Shown here in pieces: positions 33,635 to 42,538 of a stretch of DNA of 64,000 nucleotides. Source of the stretch: an uncultured Pelagibacteraceae bacterium (GTDB lineage: Bacteria > Pseudomonadota > Alphaproteobacteria > Pelagibacterales > Pelagibacteraceae). Position numbers and translations under genes: made by a program. The notes under the pieces are model-generated. The model saw only the letters and a program-made list of their open reading frames with translations, was not told the DNA's origin and made no database searches. The stretch spans positions 1-64,000 of the forward strand of contig CACMAX010000005.1 in assembly GCA_902611845.1 (NCBI GenBank), in the 5' to 3' direction. Every line of letters begins with the position of its first letter. Positions within the stretch are counted from its first letter, which is position 1.

Positions 33635-34904
33635 CTGGTTTATAAGGTCCTTCTGGTGTTACACTTATATATTTTGCTTGATCATCTGATAATTTGGTTA
33701 ATTTAGCTCCAACTTTTTCTAAATGAAGTCTGGCTACTTTCTCATCTAAATGTTTAGGTAAAACATATACTTTTTTCTCATATTTATCTGAGTTAATCCA
33801 TAATTCTATCTGAGCTGTTACTTGATTTGTAAAAGAAGCACTCATTACAAAACTTGGGTGTCCTGTTGCACATCCAAGATTAACCAATCTACCTTCTGCT
33901 AATAAAATAATTCTTTTTCCATCCGGCAATGTAATTTCGTGAACTTGTGGTTTTATTTCATCCCATTTATAATTTTTAAGAGCATCTACTTGTATCTCAT
34001 TGTCAAAGTGACCAATATTGCATAGGATTGCTCTATCTTTCATTTCTCTCATATGGTCAGCTGTCACAATATCTTTATTTCCTGTTGCCGTAACAACAAT
34101 GTCGGCTTCTTTTATCATCTCATCCATTAAAACTACTTCATAACCTTCCATTGCAGCTTGGAGAGCACAAATTGGATCTGTTTCTGTAACCATAACTCTT
34201 GCACCGCTTTGACGAAGAGAAGCAGCGCTTCCCTTTCCAACATCTCCAAATCCAGCTACAATAGCTACCTTACCTGACATCATTACGTCAGTTGCTCTTT
34301 TAATTCCATCAACTAAGCTTTCTCTGCAACCATATAAATTATCGAACTTAGATTTTGTTACTGAGTCATTAACGTTAATTGCTGGGACAAGTAAATTGCC
34401 TTCACTTTCCATTTTTTTTAATGCTAAAACCCCTGTAGTTGTCTCTTCTGATAAACCTTTAACATCATTTAATAATTCTTTATAATCTTTGTGCATCAAA
34501 GCTGTAAGATCGCCACCATCATCAAGTATCATATTTGGTTTCCAGCCATCTTTTCCTTCAATAGTTTGCTTTACACACCACCAATATTCTTCTTCTGTTT
34601 CGCCTTTCCAAGCAAATACAGGAATACCAGCTTTTGCAATTGCTGCTGCTGCATGGTCTTGTGTAGAAAAAATATTACATGAGGACCATCTCACTTCGGC
34701 TCCTAACTCAACTAAAGTTTCTATTAAAACAGCTGTTTGTATTGTCATGTGCAAACAACCAACAATCCGGGCTCCATTTAAAGGTTTCTTACCCTTATAT
34801 TCTTCTCTAAGAGCCATTAATCCTGGCATTTCAGTTTCAGCCAGTGAAATTTCTTTTCTTCCAAATTCCGCTTGGGATATATCTTTTACTTTAAAATCTT
34901 CCAT
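33618..34904 (-). CDS. ahcY: S-adenosylhomocysteine hydrolase
   Basis: The 428-residue cytoplasmic enzyme splits S-adenosylhomocysteine into adenosine and homocysteine, clearing the inhibitor left by methyltransferases and feeding the methionine cycle. Landmarks are '[46 protein letters not shown]', '[14 protein letters not shown]' and the NAD loop '[30 protein letters not shown]', ending '...[10 protein letters not shown]'. The length fits the form lacking the 40-residue plant/mycobacterial insert. It follows chvG by 44 bp and overlaps tsaE. I see no SAH riboswitch in that short gap. Confidence 0.96.
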   Translation of the reverse strand: MEDFKVKDISQAEFGRKEISLAETEMPGLMALREEYKGKKPLNGARIVGCLHMTIQTAVLIETLVELGAEVRWSSCNIFSTQDHAAAAIAKAGIPVFAWKGETEEEYWWCVKQTIEGKDGWKPNMILDDGGDLTALMHKDYKELLNDVKGLSEETTTGVLALKKMESEGNLLVPAINVNDSVTKSKFDNLYGCRESLVDGIKRATDVMMSGKVAIVAGFGDVGKGSAASLRQSGARVMVTETDPICALQAAMEGYEVVLMDEMIKEADIVVTATGNKDIVTADHMREMKDRAILCNIGHFDNEIQVDALKNYKWDEIKPQVHEITLPDGKRIILLAEGRLVNLGCATGHPSFVMSASFTNQVTAQIELWINSDKYEKKVYVLPKHLDEKVARLHLEKVGAKLTKLSDDQAKYISVTPEGPYKPDAYRY

Positions 34905-34948
34905 AGAAAGAGGCTTTTAACAATTTCACTTAATATATCAACAAAGAT

Positions 34949-36481
34949 TTATGCTTCTGGGAAAATTATTTCAATTCTTGCCCCTTTATCTTTATTATTA
35001 GATGCGTTGATTTCGCCACCATGAATTTCAACTAAATTTTTGACAATATTTAATCCCAAACCCGAATGTTCTCCAAAGTTTTCAGGTCTATTACTATAAA
35101 ATCTATTAAATATCTTATTTGTATCCTTTTCACTAAATCCAGATCCCTGATCAACTACAACTAATTTAATTTTGTCATTCTTATCTTTTGATATTTCAAC
35201 GGTAATTTCTTGATTATTTTCACTAAAAGAAATTGAGTTTTCTAATAAGTTTGCAATAATTTGTTCAATTCTATTTTCTATCCCTAAGATACTATAATTT
35301 TTAATTCCATTAGATTTCAATTTAATTCCAATCGATTTTTTTGTTTCATATATACTGTTAAAATCATCAACAACAGATTGAGCAATCTCTTTTAAATTTA
35401 ATTTTTGCATTTTCTCAGAGGATATTGCGGCCTCATCTCTTAGCATTTGAGAGTAATCAGTTATTAATCTTTCAATTCTCTCTACGTCATGTGATACTAT
35501 ATTAATTAATTTGTTTCTTTGAGACTTATCACTTGTTTCAGAAATTATCTCAGAGGCACTTTTTAGAGATGCCAAAGGATTTCTGATTTCATGCAAAAGA
35601 TCTGTTGAATAATTTTCTGCTGTAGTAATTCTTTTGTTTAATTCATTAGTCATTTCATCAAGAGAATTTGATAATTTTCCCAATTCGTCATTTCTTTTTT
35701 TTATATTTCCAATATTGGTCTTTTCCTTACTTTTGTTTTTTATAATATTTGTATATTGGACCAAATTTTTAATTGGTTTTAAAAAGTATCTATTTAATAC
35801 ATATGAAAAAATTAAAATTACTAATGCGACAAGCAAAGCAGTTCTGATTATAAAATTTCTTCTTTCATCTATTGCAACCTTTATTTCATTGGCGTTTTCA
35901 GTAATAGCTAAATAGCCTATTGTTTTGTTTTCACTAACTACATTTTTAATAGTTACTAATAAAAATTGATCATAGTTTTCTTTAGAATAAGTTAATGGTT
36001 TTCCATAATCTGATGAATATGAATACTTTTTTAAATCTTCAAATATTTCTTTACTTTCAAAGCTTTTATTAATCTCTTCCAAATTCTTATTTTGAATACT
36101 TTGATTATTTAAGTCACTCATTTCAATTATGTTTAGACTTCGTGAGAAAGCATTTGGATCTAAGTCTAATGTGTCGGTATCTCCTAATAGATTAAATTCA
36201 CTATCAAATATCTGTACTCTATCTATACTTTGAAATAAAAATTTAGTGGAAAACAGAAACTCTCTAATATCTTCGGTTGAGAAATTTATTTTTAAACGAT
36301 CAATATTTTCTGTTGTATTATCAATAATTTTTATATGCGAAGCAGTTTTATTTTTAATGAGAGTAGGTTTTACCGTGTTAAGGTAAAATAAAGTTAATAC
36401 ACCTATCACTAAAAAAACAATAAAGTTGATAACTAAGAATTTTTTTAAAATTGATTGATTATTAGATTTTAAAGTAGACAT
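34949..36481 (-). CDS. chvG: Sensor histidine kinase, ChvG type
   Basis: The 510-residue kinase has a first membrane helix at about 13-34, a periplasmic sensor of about 175 residues, a second helix at about 211-229, a HAMP linker, the phospho-acceptor H297 in 'DLLHEIRNPLASLKSASE' and a catalytic domain ('NLLENSISFSENN', 'VVDQGSGFSEKD', 'FYSNRPENFGEHSGLGLNIVKNLVEIHGG'). This is the ChvG/ExoS pattern, which senses envelope or acid stress in alphaproteobacteria. Start overlaps the chvI stop as TAATG, so both come from one transcript. Downstream is ahcY. Confidence 0.88.
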   Translation of the reverse strand: MSTLKSNNQSILKKFLVINFIVFLVIGVLTLFYLNTVKPTLIKNKTASHIKIIDNTTENIDRLKINFSTEDIREFLFSTKFLFQSIDRVQIFDSEFNLLGDTDTLDLDPNAFSRSLNIIEMSDLNNQSIQNKNLEEINKSFESKEIFEDLKKYSYSSDYGKPLTYSKENYDQFLLVTIKNVVSENKTIGYLAITENANEIKVAIDERRNFIIRTALLVALVILIFSYVLNRYFLKPIKNLVQYTNIIKNKSKEKTNIGNIKKRNDELGKLSNSLDEMTNELNKRITTAENYSTDLLHEIRNPLASLKSASEIISETSDKSQRNKLINIVSHDVERIERLITDYSQMLRDEAAISSEKMQKLNLKEIAQSVVDDFNSIYETKKSIGIKLKSNGIKNYSILGIENRIEQIIANLLENSISFSENNQEITVEISKDKNDKIKLVVVDQGSGFSEKDTNKIFNRFYSNRPENFGEHSGLGLNIVKNLVEIHGGEINASNNKDKGARIEIIFPEA

Positions 36482-37179
36482 TATTTAACATTCCAACGAT
36501 AACCACTACCATATCTGGTTTCTATCGCTGAAAAGTTATTATCTACTTTTTTAAACTTTTTTCTAATCCTTTTTACGTGACTGTCTATTGTTCTATCTTC
36601 AATATCTGTGTCTTCTCTGTAAGCAACATCCATTAATTGAGATCTTTCTTTAATAATTCCAGGTCTTTTTGCTAATTCTTTTACAATTAAGAATTCTGTT
36701 GTTGTTAGCTTATCTGGTAATTGCTTGCCATCCCATTCACATTCTAGCTGTGAAGGGTCAAGTTTTAATTTTCCATGTGAAATTATATTTCTATTATCCT
36801 CTAAATTATTTTCTTTTTTTCTAAGTTGGACACGAATTCTTTCAATAAGAACTTTAGTTGAAAAACCACCTGATTTTTTTACAAAATCATCAGCCCCTAG
36901 TTTTAGTCCTAATAGCTCATCCACCTCCTCATCTTTTGAAGTTAAAAAGATAACAGGCATAGATGTTTTTTTTCTCAATTTTTTTAACAATTCTTCTCCA
37001 TCCATTCTTGGCATTTTAATATCTATAACTGCAAGGTCTGGGGGATTTCTTGACAAACCTATTAAGGCACTTTCTCCATCCAAATAAGTTTGAATATTAA
37101 AACCCTCTTTCTCTAGAGCAATACTTAAACTAGTTAATATATTTCTATCATCATCAACAAGGGCAATTGTTTGTTTCAT
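36481..37179 (-). CDS. chvI: Response regulator, ChvI type
   Basis: The 232-residue OmpR-family regulator has a receiver domain with phospho-acceptor D53 in 'LAVIDIKMPRMDGEELL' and the ChvI-specific 'LTSKDEEVDELLGLKLGADDFVKKSGGFSTKVLIERIRVQLRK', then a winged-helix DNA-binding domain ending 'DRTIDSHVKRIRKKFKKVDNNFSAIETRYGSGYRWNVK'. It would control envelope genes under ChvG. It is the promoter-proximal gene of the chvI-chvG-ahcY-tsaE-amgK-murU series. Confidence 0.9.
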   Translation of the reverse strand: MKQTIALVDDDRNILTSLSIALEKEGFNIQTYLDGESALIGLSRNPPDLAVIDIKMPRMDGEELLKKLRKKTSMPVIFLTSKDEEVDELLGLKLGADDFVKKSGGFSTKVLIERIRVQLRKKENNLEDNRNIISHGKLKLDPSQLECEWDGKQLPDKLTTTEFLIVKELAKRPGIIKERSQLMDVAYREDTDIEDRTIDSHVKRIRKKFKKVDNNFSAIETRYGSGYRWNVK

Positions 37180-37230
37180 GTTTGACTATATAAATACTAA
37201 AATGTTTAAAATTGGGCAATTAAATGTTTA

Positions 37231-39996
37231 TTAATGAAGCTCTCCCCAGTTATCACCTATGTTTACATCTACCGATAATGGTATTGAAAATGAATGCAAA
37301 TCACTATCTTTCACACTTGTCATAATATCTTTAATCTTTTTCGAAGCAGATTTAGTAGCATTATCAATTACCTCAAAAATCAATTCATCATGAATTTGAA
37401 GCAACATATTAAATTCATTTGTTTTTTTAGTATCAAGCTCATCGTTGATTCTAATCATAGCAAGTCGCATTATTTCTGATGCAGATCCTTGGATAGGTGC
37501 ATTTATAGCTGCCCTTTCTTGAAAATTTCTAATATTAAAATTTTTGTCATTGATTCCAGGAATATGAGTTTTTCGACCAAAAATATTTCTTACATATCCA
37601 CTTTTTCTACAGAATTTAATTGTGTTATTCATGTATTCTTTAATTTCTGGAAATTTAATAAAATATGAATTTAGAAATTCTTCGGCTTCATTGTTTGATA
37701 CACCGATTTGTTTGGCCAAACCGTATTGAGAAATTCCATAAATTATTCCAAAATTAATAGCTTTAGCTTTTCTCCTCATATCAGCATCAATTTTTTTTAT
37801 GTCTCTACCAAAAACCTGGCTAGCAGTTAATGAGTGAATATCCTCATTATTTTTGAAAGCTTTTTTTAGTTCCTTTACATCAGCTAGATCAGCCAAAATT
37901 CTCATTTCGATCTGATTATAGTCTGCTGATATAAGTTTTTTATTTTTTTCTGATATGAAGGCCTTACGAATATCTTTACCTTCCTCAGTTTTAATTGGAA
38001 TATTTTGTAAATTTGGATCACTAGATGCAAGTCTACCTGTTGTAGTTGCGGCTAACAGAAAAGATGTATGCACTCTTTTTGTATTGGGATTTAAATGCTC
38101 CGGCAAAGAATCAGAATATGTATTTTTCAATTTACTAGATTGCCTCCATTCTAAAACTAATTTAGGAAATTCATTCCCTTTGTAAGCTAAATCCTCTAGA
38201 ACTGCTGCACCAGTTGCAAAACTGCCTTTTTTAGTCTTTTTTAGCGATGCAATTTTGAGGTCATTGTACATTATTTCACCTAACTGTTTAGTCGATGCAA
38301 TATTAAATTTTTTTTTTGAAATTTTAAAAATTTGTTTTTCTAAATCTTGAAGTTTTTTTTCAAACTTAACAGATAATTTTTTAAGAAAATTATTATCCAA
38401 CTTTATGCCATTAATTTCCATTGATGCTAAAATTTTAATTAAAGGTTTTTCGAAAATTTCATAAATATTTAGTAATTTTTCTGATTTAAGCGATTTCAAA
38501 AATATTTTATATAAACGGTAAGTTATATCAGCATCTTCTGCCGCATAATCTTTTGCAATATTTAACTCTACTTGACTGAATTTAATTTCTTTTTTTCCAG
38601 ATCCAACAAGATCTTTATATTTAATTGTTTTGTGACCAAGATGAATATCTGAAAGGATATCCATATTATGTCTATTTTTCCCAGCATCTAAAACGTATGA
38701 CATCAACATTGTATCTTCCATGCTTTGAATATCTATATCCCTTTTACGAAATATTATGTAATCGAATTTAATATTTTGCCCAATTTTTTTTAAACTTTTA
38801 TCCTCTAAATATGGTTTTAAAATTCTCAAAACATCTTTTTCATTTAGATTATTTTTATCAATATGACCTGTTGGAATGTAACAAGCTTTACCTATTTTGC
38901 TAGAAATTGAGATACCAACTAAATTTGCCTGATGTGGATCAAGAGAGTCTGTTTCAGAATCAATAGAAAATTCACCAGCTTCTTCGGCTTCTTGCATCCA
39001 ATCTTTTATTTCAGATAAATTTTTTATCAAAACATATTTATCTTTTGATATTTTAGATGTTTCTTTTTTGACTTCTATTTCATCACTAAATTTGGATTGA
39101 CCATACGTCGAAATTGCTGAACTCAATAACCTATTAAATTCCATTTCTCTCAAAAAATTGTATAACTTGTCTACATCTACTTTTTTTAGAACAAAGTCAG
39201 TTAATTTGTCTTTCACCGGAACATCATTTTTTAATGTGACTAGTTTTTTACTTACCAGAGCCTTATCTTTATTTTCTAAAAGTGTTTCTCTTCTTTTATT
39301 CTGTTTTATTTTATTTGCGTTTTTGAGAAGGTTTTCTAAATTTCCATATTCCTTAATTAATTCTGCTGCTGTTTTTACTCCAATACCTGGAACGCCAGGT
39401 ACATTATCTGTACTATCCCCTGCTAGTGATTGAACATCAATTACTTTATCCGGACCAACCCCAAATTTATTTATTACATCGTCATTAGATATAAATTTAT
39501 TCTTCATTGGATCGTATATACGAACCTTTTTTTTGAAAAGTTGCATTAAATCTTTATCAGATGATACAATTGTAACCTTTGCACCTTCGTCTAATATTTG
39601 CTCTACATAGGTGGCTATCAAATCATCAGCCTCGTAATTTAACATTTCTATAGAGGGTAAATTGAATGCTAATACTGACTTTCTAATATAATCGAATTGT
39701 GGAATTAGATCATCGGGAGCATCAGACCTATTTCCTTTATAATCTGAATATATTTCGTTTCGAAAATTCTTTCTTGCAGAGTCAAAGATTACTGCGAAAT
39801 GAGTTGGTTTTTCTAAATTTTCGCTAGATTTAGAGTCCTCTAATAATTTAAACAGCATGTTACAAAATCCACTTACTGCTCCTACTGGCAAACCATCACT
39901 TTTTCGTGTTAATGGTGGCAATGCATAATAGGCTCTAAATATGTATCCGGACCCATCAATAAGATAGAAATGATCTGTTTTTTTAATTTTACCCAT
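37231..39996 (-). CDS. polA: DNA polymerase I
   Basis: The 921-residue enzyme has all three domains. Residues 1-290 are the 5' nuclease ('DGSGYIFRAYYALPPL', 'YEADDLIATY', 'SSDKDLMQL'). The 3'-5' proofreading domain has intact motifs: 'FSIDSETDSLD', 'GQNIKFDYIIF' and 'YAAEDADITYRLY'. The polymerase has motif A 'ISADYNQIEMRILADL', motif B 'RRKAKAINFGIIYGISQYGL' and motif C 'LQIHDELIFEV'. It fills gaps and removes RNA primers in the cell. Upstream is a 100-bp spacer shared with the divergent bioY. Confidence 0.96.
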   Translation of the reverse strand: MGKIKKTDHFYLIDGSGYIFRAYYALPPLTRKSDGLPVGAVSGFCNMLFKLLEDSKSSENLEKPTHFAVIFDSARKNFRNEIYSDYKGNRSDAPDDLIPQFDYIRKSVLAFNLPSIEMLNYEADDLIATYVEQILDEGAKVTIVSSDKDLMQLFKKKVRIYDPMKNKFISNDDVINKFGVGPDKVIDVQSLAGDSTDNVPGVPGIGVKTAAELIKEYGNLENLLKNANKIKQNKRRETLLENKDKALVSKKLVTLKNDVPVKDKLTDFVLKKVDVDKLYNFLREMEFNRLLSSAISTYGQSKFSDEIEVKKETSKISKDKYVLIKNLSEIKDWMQEAEEAGEFSIDSETDSLDPHQANLVGISISSKIGKACYIPTGHIDKNNLNEKDVLRILKPYLEDKSLKKIGQNIKFDYIIFRKRDIDIQSMEDTMLMSYVLDAGKNRHNMDILSDIHLGHKTIKYKDLVGSGKKEIKFSQVELNIAKDYAAEDADITYRLYKIFLKSLKSEKLLNIYEIFEKPLIKILASMEINGIKLDNNFLKKLSVKFEKKLQDLEKQIFKISKKKFNIASTKQLGEIMYNDLKIASLKKTKKGSFATGAAVLEDLAYKGNEFPKLVLEWRQSSKLKNTYSDSLPEHLNPNTKRVHTSFLLAATTTGRLASSDPNLQNIPIKTEEGKDIRKAFISEKNKKLISADYNQIEMRILADLADVKELKKAFKNNEDIHSLTASQVFGRDIKKIDADMRRKAKAINFGIIYGISQYGLAKQIGVSNNEAEEFLNSYFIKFPEIKEYMNNTIKFCRKSGYVRNIFGRKTHIPGINDKNFNIRNFQERAAINAPIQGSASEIMRLAMIRINDELDTKKTNEFNMLLQIHDELIFEVIDNATKSASKKIKDIMTSVKDSDLHSFSIPLSVDVNIGDNWGELH

Positions 39997-40096
39997 AATT
40001 TAATTTATAATAAATTGACGTATTATAGTAAGAATAAAACATCCTGTTAATAAATATTAGTGGATTAAACTTTATTAAAATAGTAATTTAAAGCTA

Positions 40097-40648
40097 ATGG
40101 AATTAGTAAATTCAATTTCTAATAATAAAATAATTAAAATCATAATATTTGCATTAATAGGTTCTATTTTATTGACAATATCTGCAAAAATTAAAATACC
40201 TTTTTATCCAGTTCCTATGACTATGCAAACATTTATAGTTTTGTTTTTAGGAATTTCCTTTGGATACAAAGTCGGGGTACTTTCGGTAGTTTTTTATTTG
40301 ATAGAAGGAATTATGGGATTACCGGTATTTTCTAACTCACCAGAGAAAGGAATAGGATTAGCTTATTTTGTTGGTCCCACAATGGGATATTTAATAGGTT
40401 TTATATTTGCATGTCTGATAGCAGGCATATTTACATACGATAAAAACCATATATTAAATTTTTTAAAAATTATAATAGCAACATCAGTTATATATATTTT
40501 GGGTATTTTGTGGCTTGGAAATTTAATCGGTTGGGATAAACCAATATTAGAATTTGGTGTTTACCCATTTCTTTATGCTGAATTATTTAAGATATTATTA
40601 CTAACAGCTTTAGTTAATAAAATAATTAAATTTAGAAAATATATTTAG
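40097..40648 (+). CDS. bioY: Biotin transporter S component BioY
   Basis: The 183-residue membrane protein has six hydrophobic segments and the BioY pattern 'LLTISAKIKIPFYPVPMTMQTFIVLFLGISFGYKVGVLSVVFYLIEGIMGLPVF' and 'GPTMGYLIGFIFACLIAG'. It is the biotin-binding part of an ECF-type transporter; EcfA/T genes are not adjacent, so it may act alone or share energy modules. Streamlined marine bacteria often need vitamins from outside, which fits. It is divergent from polA and converges on regA with a two-base gap. Confidence 0.92.
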   Translation: MELVNSISNNKIIKIIIFALIGSILLTISAKIKIPFYPVPMTMQTFIVLFLGISFGYKVGVLSVVFYLIEGIMGLPVFSNSPEKGIGLAYFVGPTMGYLIGFIFACLIAGIFTYDKNHILNFLKIIIATSVIYILGILWLGNLIGWDKPILEFGVYPFLYAELFKILLLTALVNKIIKFRKYI

Positions 40649-40650
40649 TA

Positions 40651-41214
40651 TTATCTTGGAGATCTTTTTGATAGAATTCTTTGAAGAGTTCTTCGATGCA
40701 TTTTAAGTCTTCTTGCAGTCTCAGATACATTTCTGTTACATAGCTCAAAGACTCTGTGAATATGTTCCCATTTTACTCTATCAGCGGACATTGGATTTTC
40801 TGGTGGAGCAGCTTTTTTATTTGGATCAGCTAAAAGTGCTTTTTCTACGTCATCTGCATCTGCTGGTTTAGCTAGATAATCAATTGCACCCTCTTTAATG
40901 GCTGCAACTGCAGTTGGTATATTTCCATAACCAGTAAGCATCACTATTCTACTTTCTGAGTTATTTTTCTGGATTTCTTTTACAACTTCTAGTCCGTTTC
41001 CATCATTTAGTCTCAAATCAACAACTGCGAAAGCAGGTTTTTTTGATTTCACAGACTCTATTCCAATTTTTACACCCTCTGCTTGTGAAACAGAAAAGCC
41101 CTTTTTCTCCATTGCTCGAGCTAGTCTTTCTCTAAAAGGGTTGTCATCATCTACTATAAGTAGAGATTTATCCTCAAATTCTGTTATTTTTTTTAATACT
41201 TCTGCTTCTGGCAT
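40651..41214 (-). CDS. regA: Response regulator RegA (PrrA/ActR)
   Basis: The 187-residue protein has a receiver domain with phospho-acceptor D66 in 'AFAVVDLRLNDGNGLEVVKEIQ', a proline/alanine linker ('KKAAPPENPMSADRVKWEHIHRVFELCNRNVSETARRLKMHRRTLQRILSKRSPR'), and a Fis-type helix-turn-helix at the C-terminus. The linker and last 40 residues are nearly invariant in RegA/PrrA/ActR, the global redox regulator of alphaproteobacteria. The partner sensor RegB and SenC are not next to it. It is divergent from the polyamine operon, 145 bp away. Confidence 0.93.
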   Translation of the reverse strand: MPEAEVLKKITEFEDKSLLIVDDDNPFRERLARAMEKKGFSVSQAEGVKIGIESVKSKKPAFAVVDLRLNDGNGLEVVKEIQKNNSESRIVMLTGYGNIPTAVAAIKEGAIDYLAKPADADDVEKALLADPNKKAAPPENPMSADRVKWEHIHRVFELCNRNVSETARRLKMHRRTLQRILSKRSPR

Positions 41215-41311
41215 GAATCTTATATGGAAACATTCTAAATTATTTCAAGGGTACATTTTTACTTTACATTGGCTCATTTTCAGCATAAATGCTCGTTTTA
41301 TATAAACTTGC

Positions 41312-41359
41312 ATGGCAGTTATGCGGGTTTTTTTTATTAAATTTTTTTTGGAGCTTTAA
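41312..41359 (+). CDS. Possible 15-codon leader ORF before ornithine decarboxylase
   Basis: An open frame ATG GCA GTT ATG CGG GTT ... CTT TAA encodes MAVMRVFFIKFFLEL and its stop codon is immediately followed by the ATG of the decarboxylase at 41360. It spans the decarboxylase ribosome-binding site GGAG (41350-41353). A promoter guess (TTTTCA 41277-41282, TATAAA 41301-41306) would start transcription right at this ATG. Just upstream is a palindrome AGCAT-AA-ATGCT (41282-41293). Polyamine-responsive leader peptides are known for other ornithine decarboxylases, but this one has not been shown. It may be chance. Confidence 0.3.
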   Translation: MAVMRVFFIKFFLEL

Positions 41360-42538
41360 ATGCAAAAATTTAAATCAGTTGATAAATTAGTAAATCAATT
41401 GAAACCAACAGAACCTGTTTATTGTATTAGAAGAGATTCTATAAACATAGCTTCTAAATTTTTTCAGAATAAATTTCCTGGTAAAATCCTATATGCAGTT
41501 AAAACTAACCCGCATCCATTAGTATTAAAAACTATCGTGGAAAGTGGAATTAATGATTTTGATATCGCTTCAATTAAAGAAGTTGAGGCAATTAGAAGTG
41601 TTAGCCCAGATGCAAAATGCTCCTACATGCATACTGTAAAAAGCAAGGAAAGTATAAACGAAGCATATTTCAAATATAATATTAAGACTTTTTCAATAGA
41701 TACAAAAGATGAATTAATAAAAATTCTTAATAGTACTAATCAAGCTAAGGATTTAGAGTTATTTGTGAGAGTTGCAGTTTCTAATGAACACGCAGAAATA
41801 GATTTATCTAAAAAATTTGGCGCACAAACTTCAGAAGCAATAGGGCTTTATAGATTAACAAAACAGTATGCAAAAAAAATAGGATTAAGTTTTCATGTGG
41901 GTTCGCAATGTATGCATCCAATATCCTATTCAAAAGGGATTAATGAAATTAAATATATAATAAAAAAAACAAAAATAGTTCCAGATGTTATAAATATAGG
42001 TGGAGGATTTCCAACAATCTATCCTGACTTAGTTCCTCAATCATTAGACTCTTATTTTGAGGAAATAAAAAATTCATTAAATAAATTAAAATTAGAAAAA
42101 AAACCAGAAATTATATGTGAGCCAGGTCGAGCAATTGTTGCAGAAAGTGGTTCGACAATTGTGAGAGTAAACTTAAGAAAAAAACAAAAGCTATATATCA
42201 ATGATGGAACATACGGAACTTTATTTGATGCAGGTGTGCCTAATATAGTTTATCCATCAAGAATAATTACAAGTGGAAGAATTATATCAAAAAAATTGAC
42301 TTCATTTGATTTTTATGGACCAACATGTGATAGCATGGATTATATGAAGGGACCTTTTATTCTACCTAATAATATTAAAGAAGGTGATTACATTGAATTA
42401 GGTCAATTAGGAGCATACGGATTGACATTTAGAACTCAATTTAATGGATATTATTCTGAGAGTATTTACGAAGTATGTGATGATCCAATAATGACGATGT
42501 ATGACAAAGAAACAAATAAAGAGTTTCTTGTTGCATAA
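41360..42538 (+). CDS. odc: Ornithine decarboxylase (fold type III PLP, group IV)
   Basis: The 392-residue PLP enzyme makes putrescine from ornithine. The PLP lysine K48 is in 'YAVKTNPHPLVL', the 'FHVGSQC' and 'INIGGGFPTIYPD' blocks follow, and the catalytic C323 is in 'FYGPTCDSMDYM'. The alanine-racemase-like fold and length identify the eukaryote-like group IV decarboxylase common in alphaproteobacteria, which can also accept lysine. It is first of four genes of polyamine metabolism, with TAATG coupling to the next. Ribosome-binding site GGAG is six bases before the ATG. Confidence 0.92.
   Translation: MQKFKSVDKLVNQLKPTEPVYCIRRDSINIASKFFQNKFPGKILYAVKTNPHPLVLKTIVESGINDFDIASIKEVEAIRSVSPDAKCSYMHTVKSKESINEAYFKYNIKTFSIDTKDELIKILNSTNQAKDLELFVRVAVSNEHAEIDLSKKFGAQTSEAIGLYRLTKQYAKKIGLSFHVGSQCMHPISYSKGINEIKYIIKKTKIVPDVINIGGGFPTIYPDLVPQSLDSYFEEIKNSLNKLKLEKKPEIICEPGRAIVAESGSTIVRVNLRKKQKLYINDGTYGTLFDAGVPNIVYPSRIITSGRIISKKLTSFDFYGPTCDSMDYMKGPFILPNNIKEGDYIELGQLGAYGLTFRTQFNGYYSESIYEVCDDPIMTMYDKETNKEFLVA

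Noticed and set aside
34489-34920. Long open frame opposite ahcY (143 codons)
   Set aside because: It lies entirely antisense to a perfectly conserved ahcY and its residues are typical of codon-mirror frames; no family features.
34905-34948. SAH riboswitch before ahcY
   Set aside because: The 44-bp spacer is AT-rich and has no GC helices or conserved loop.
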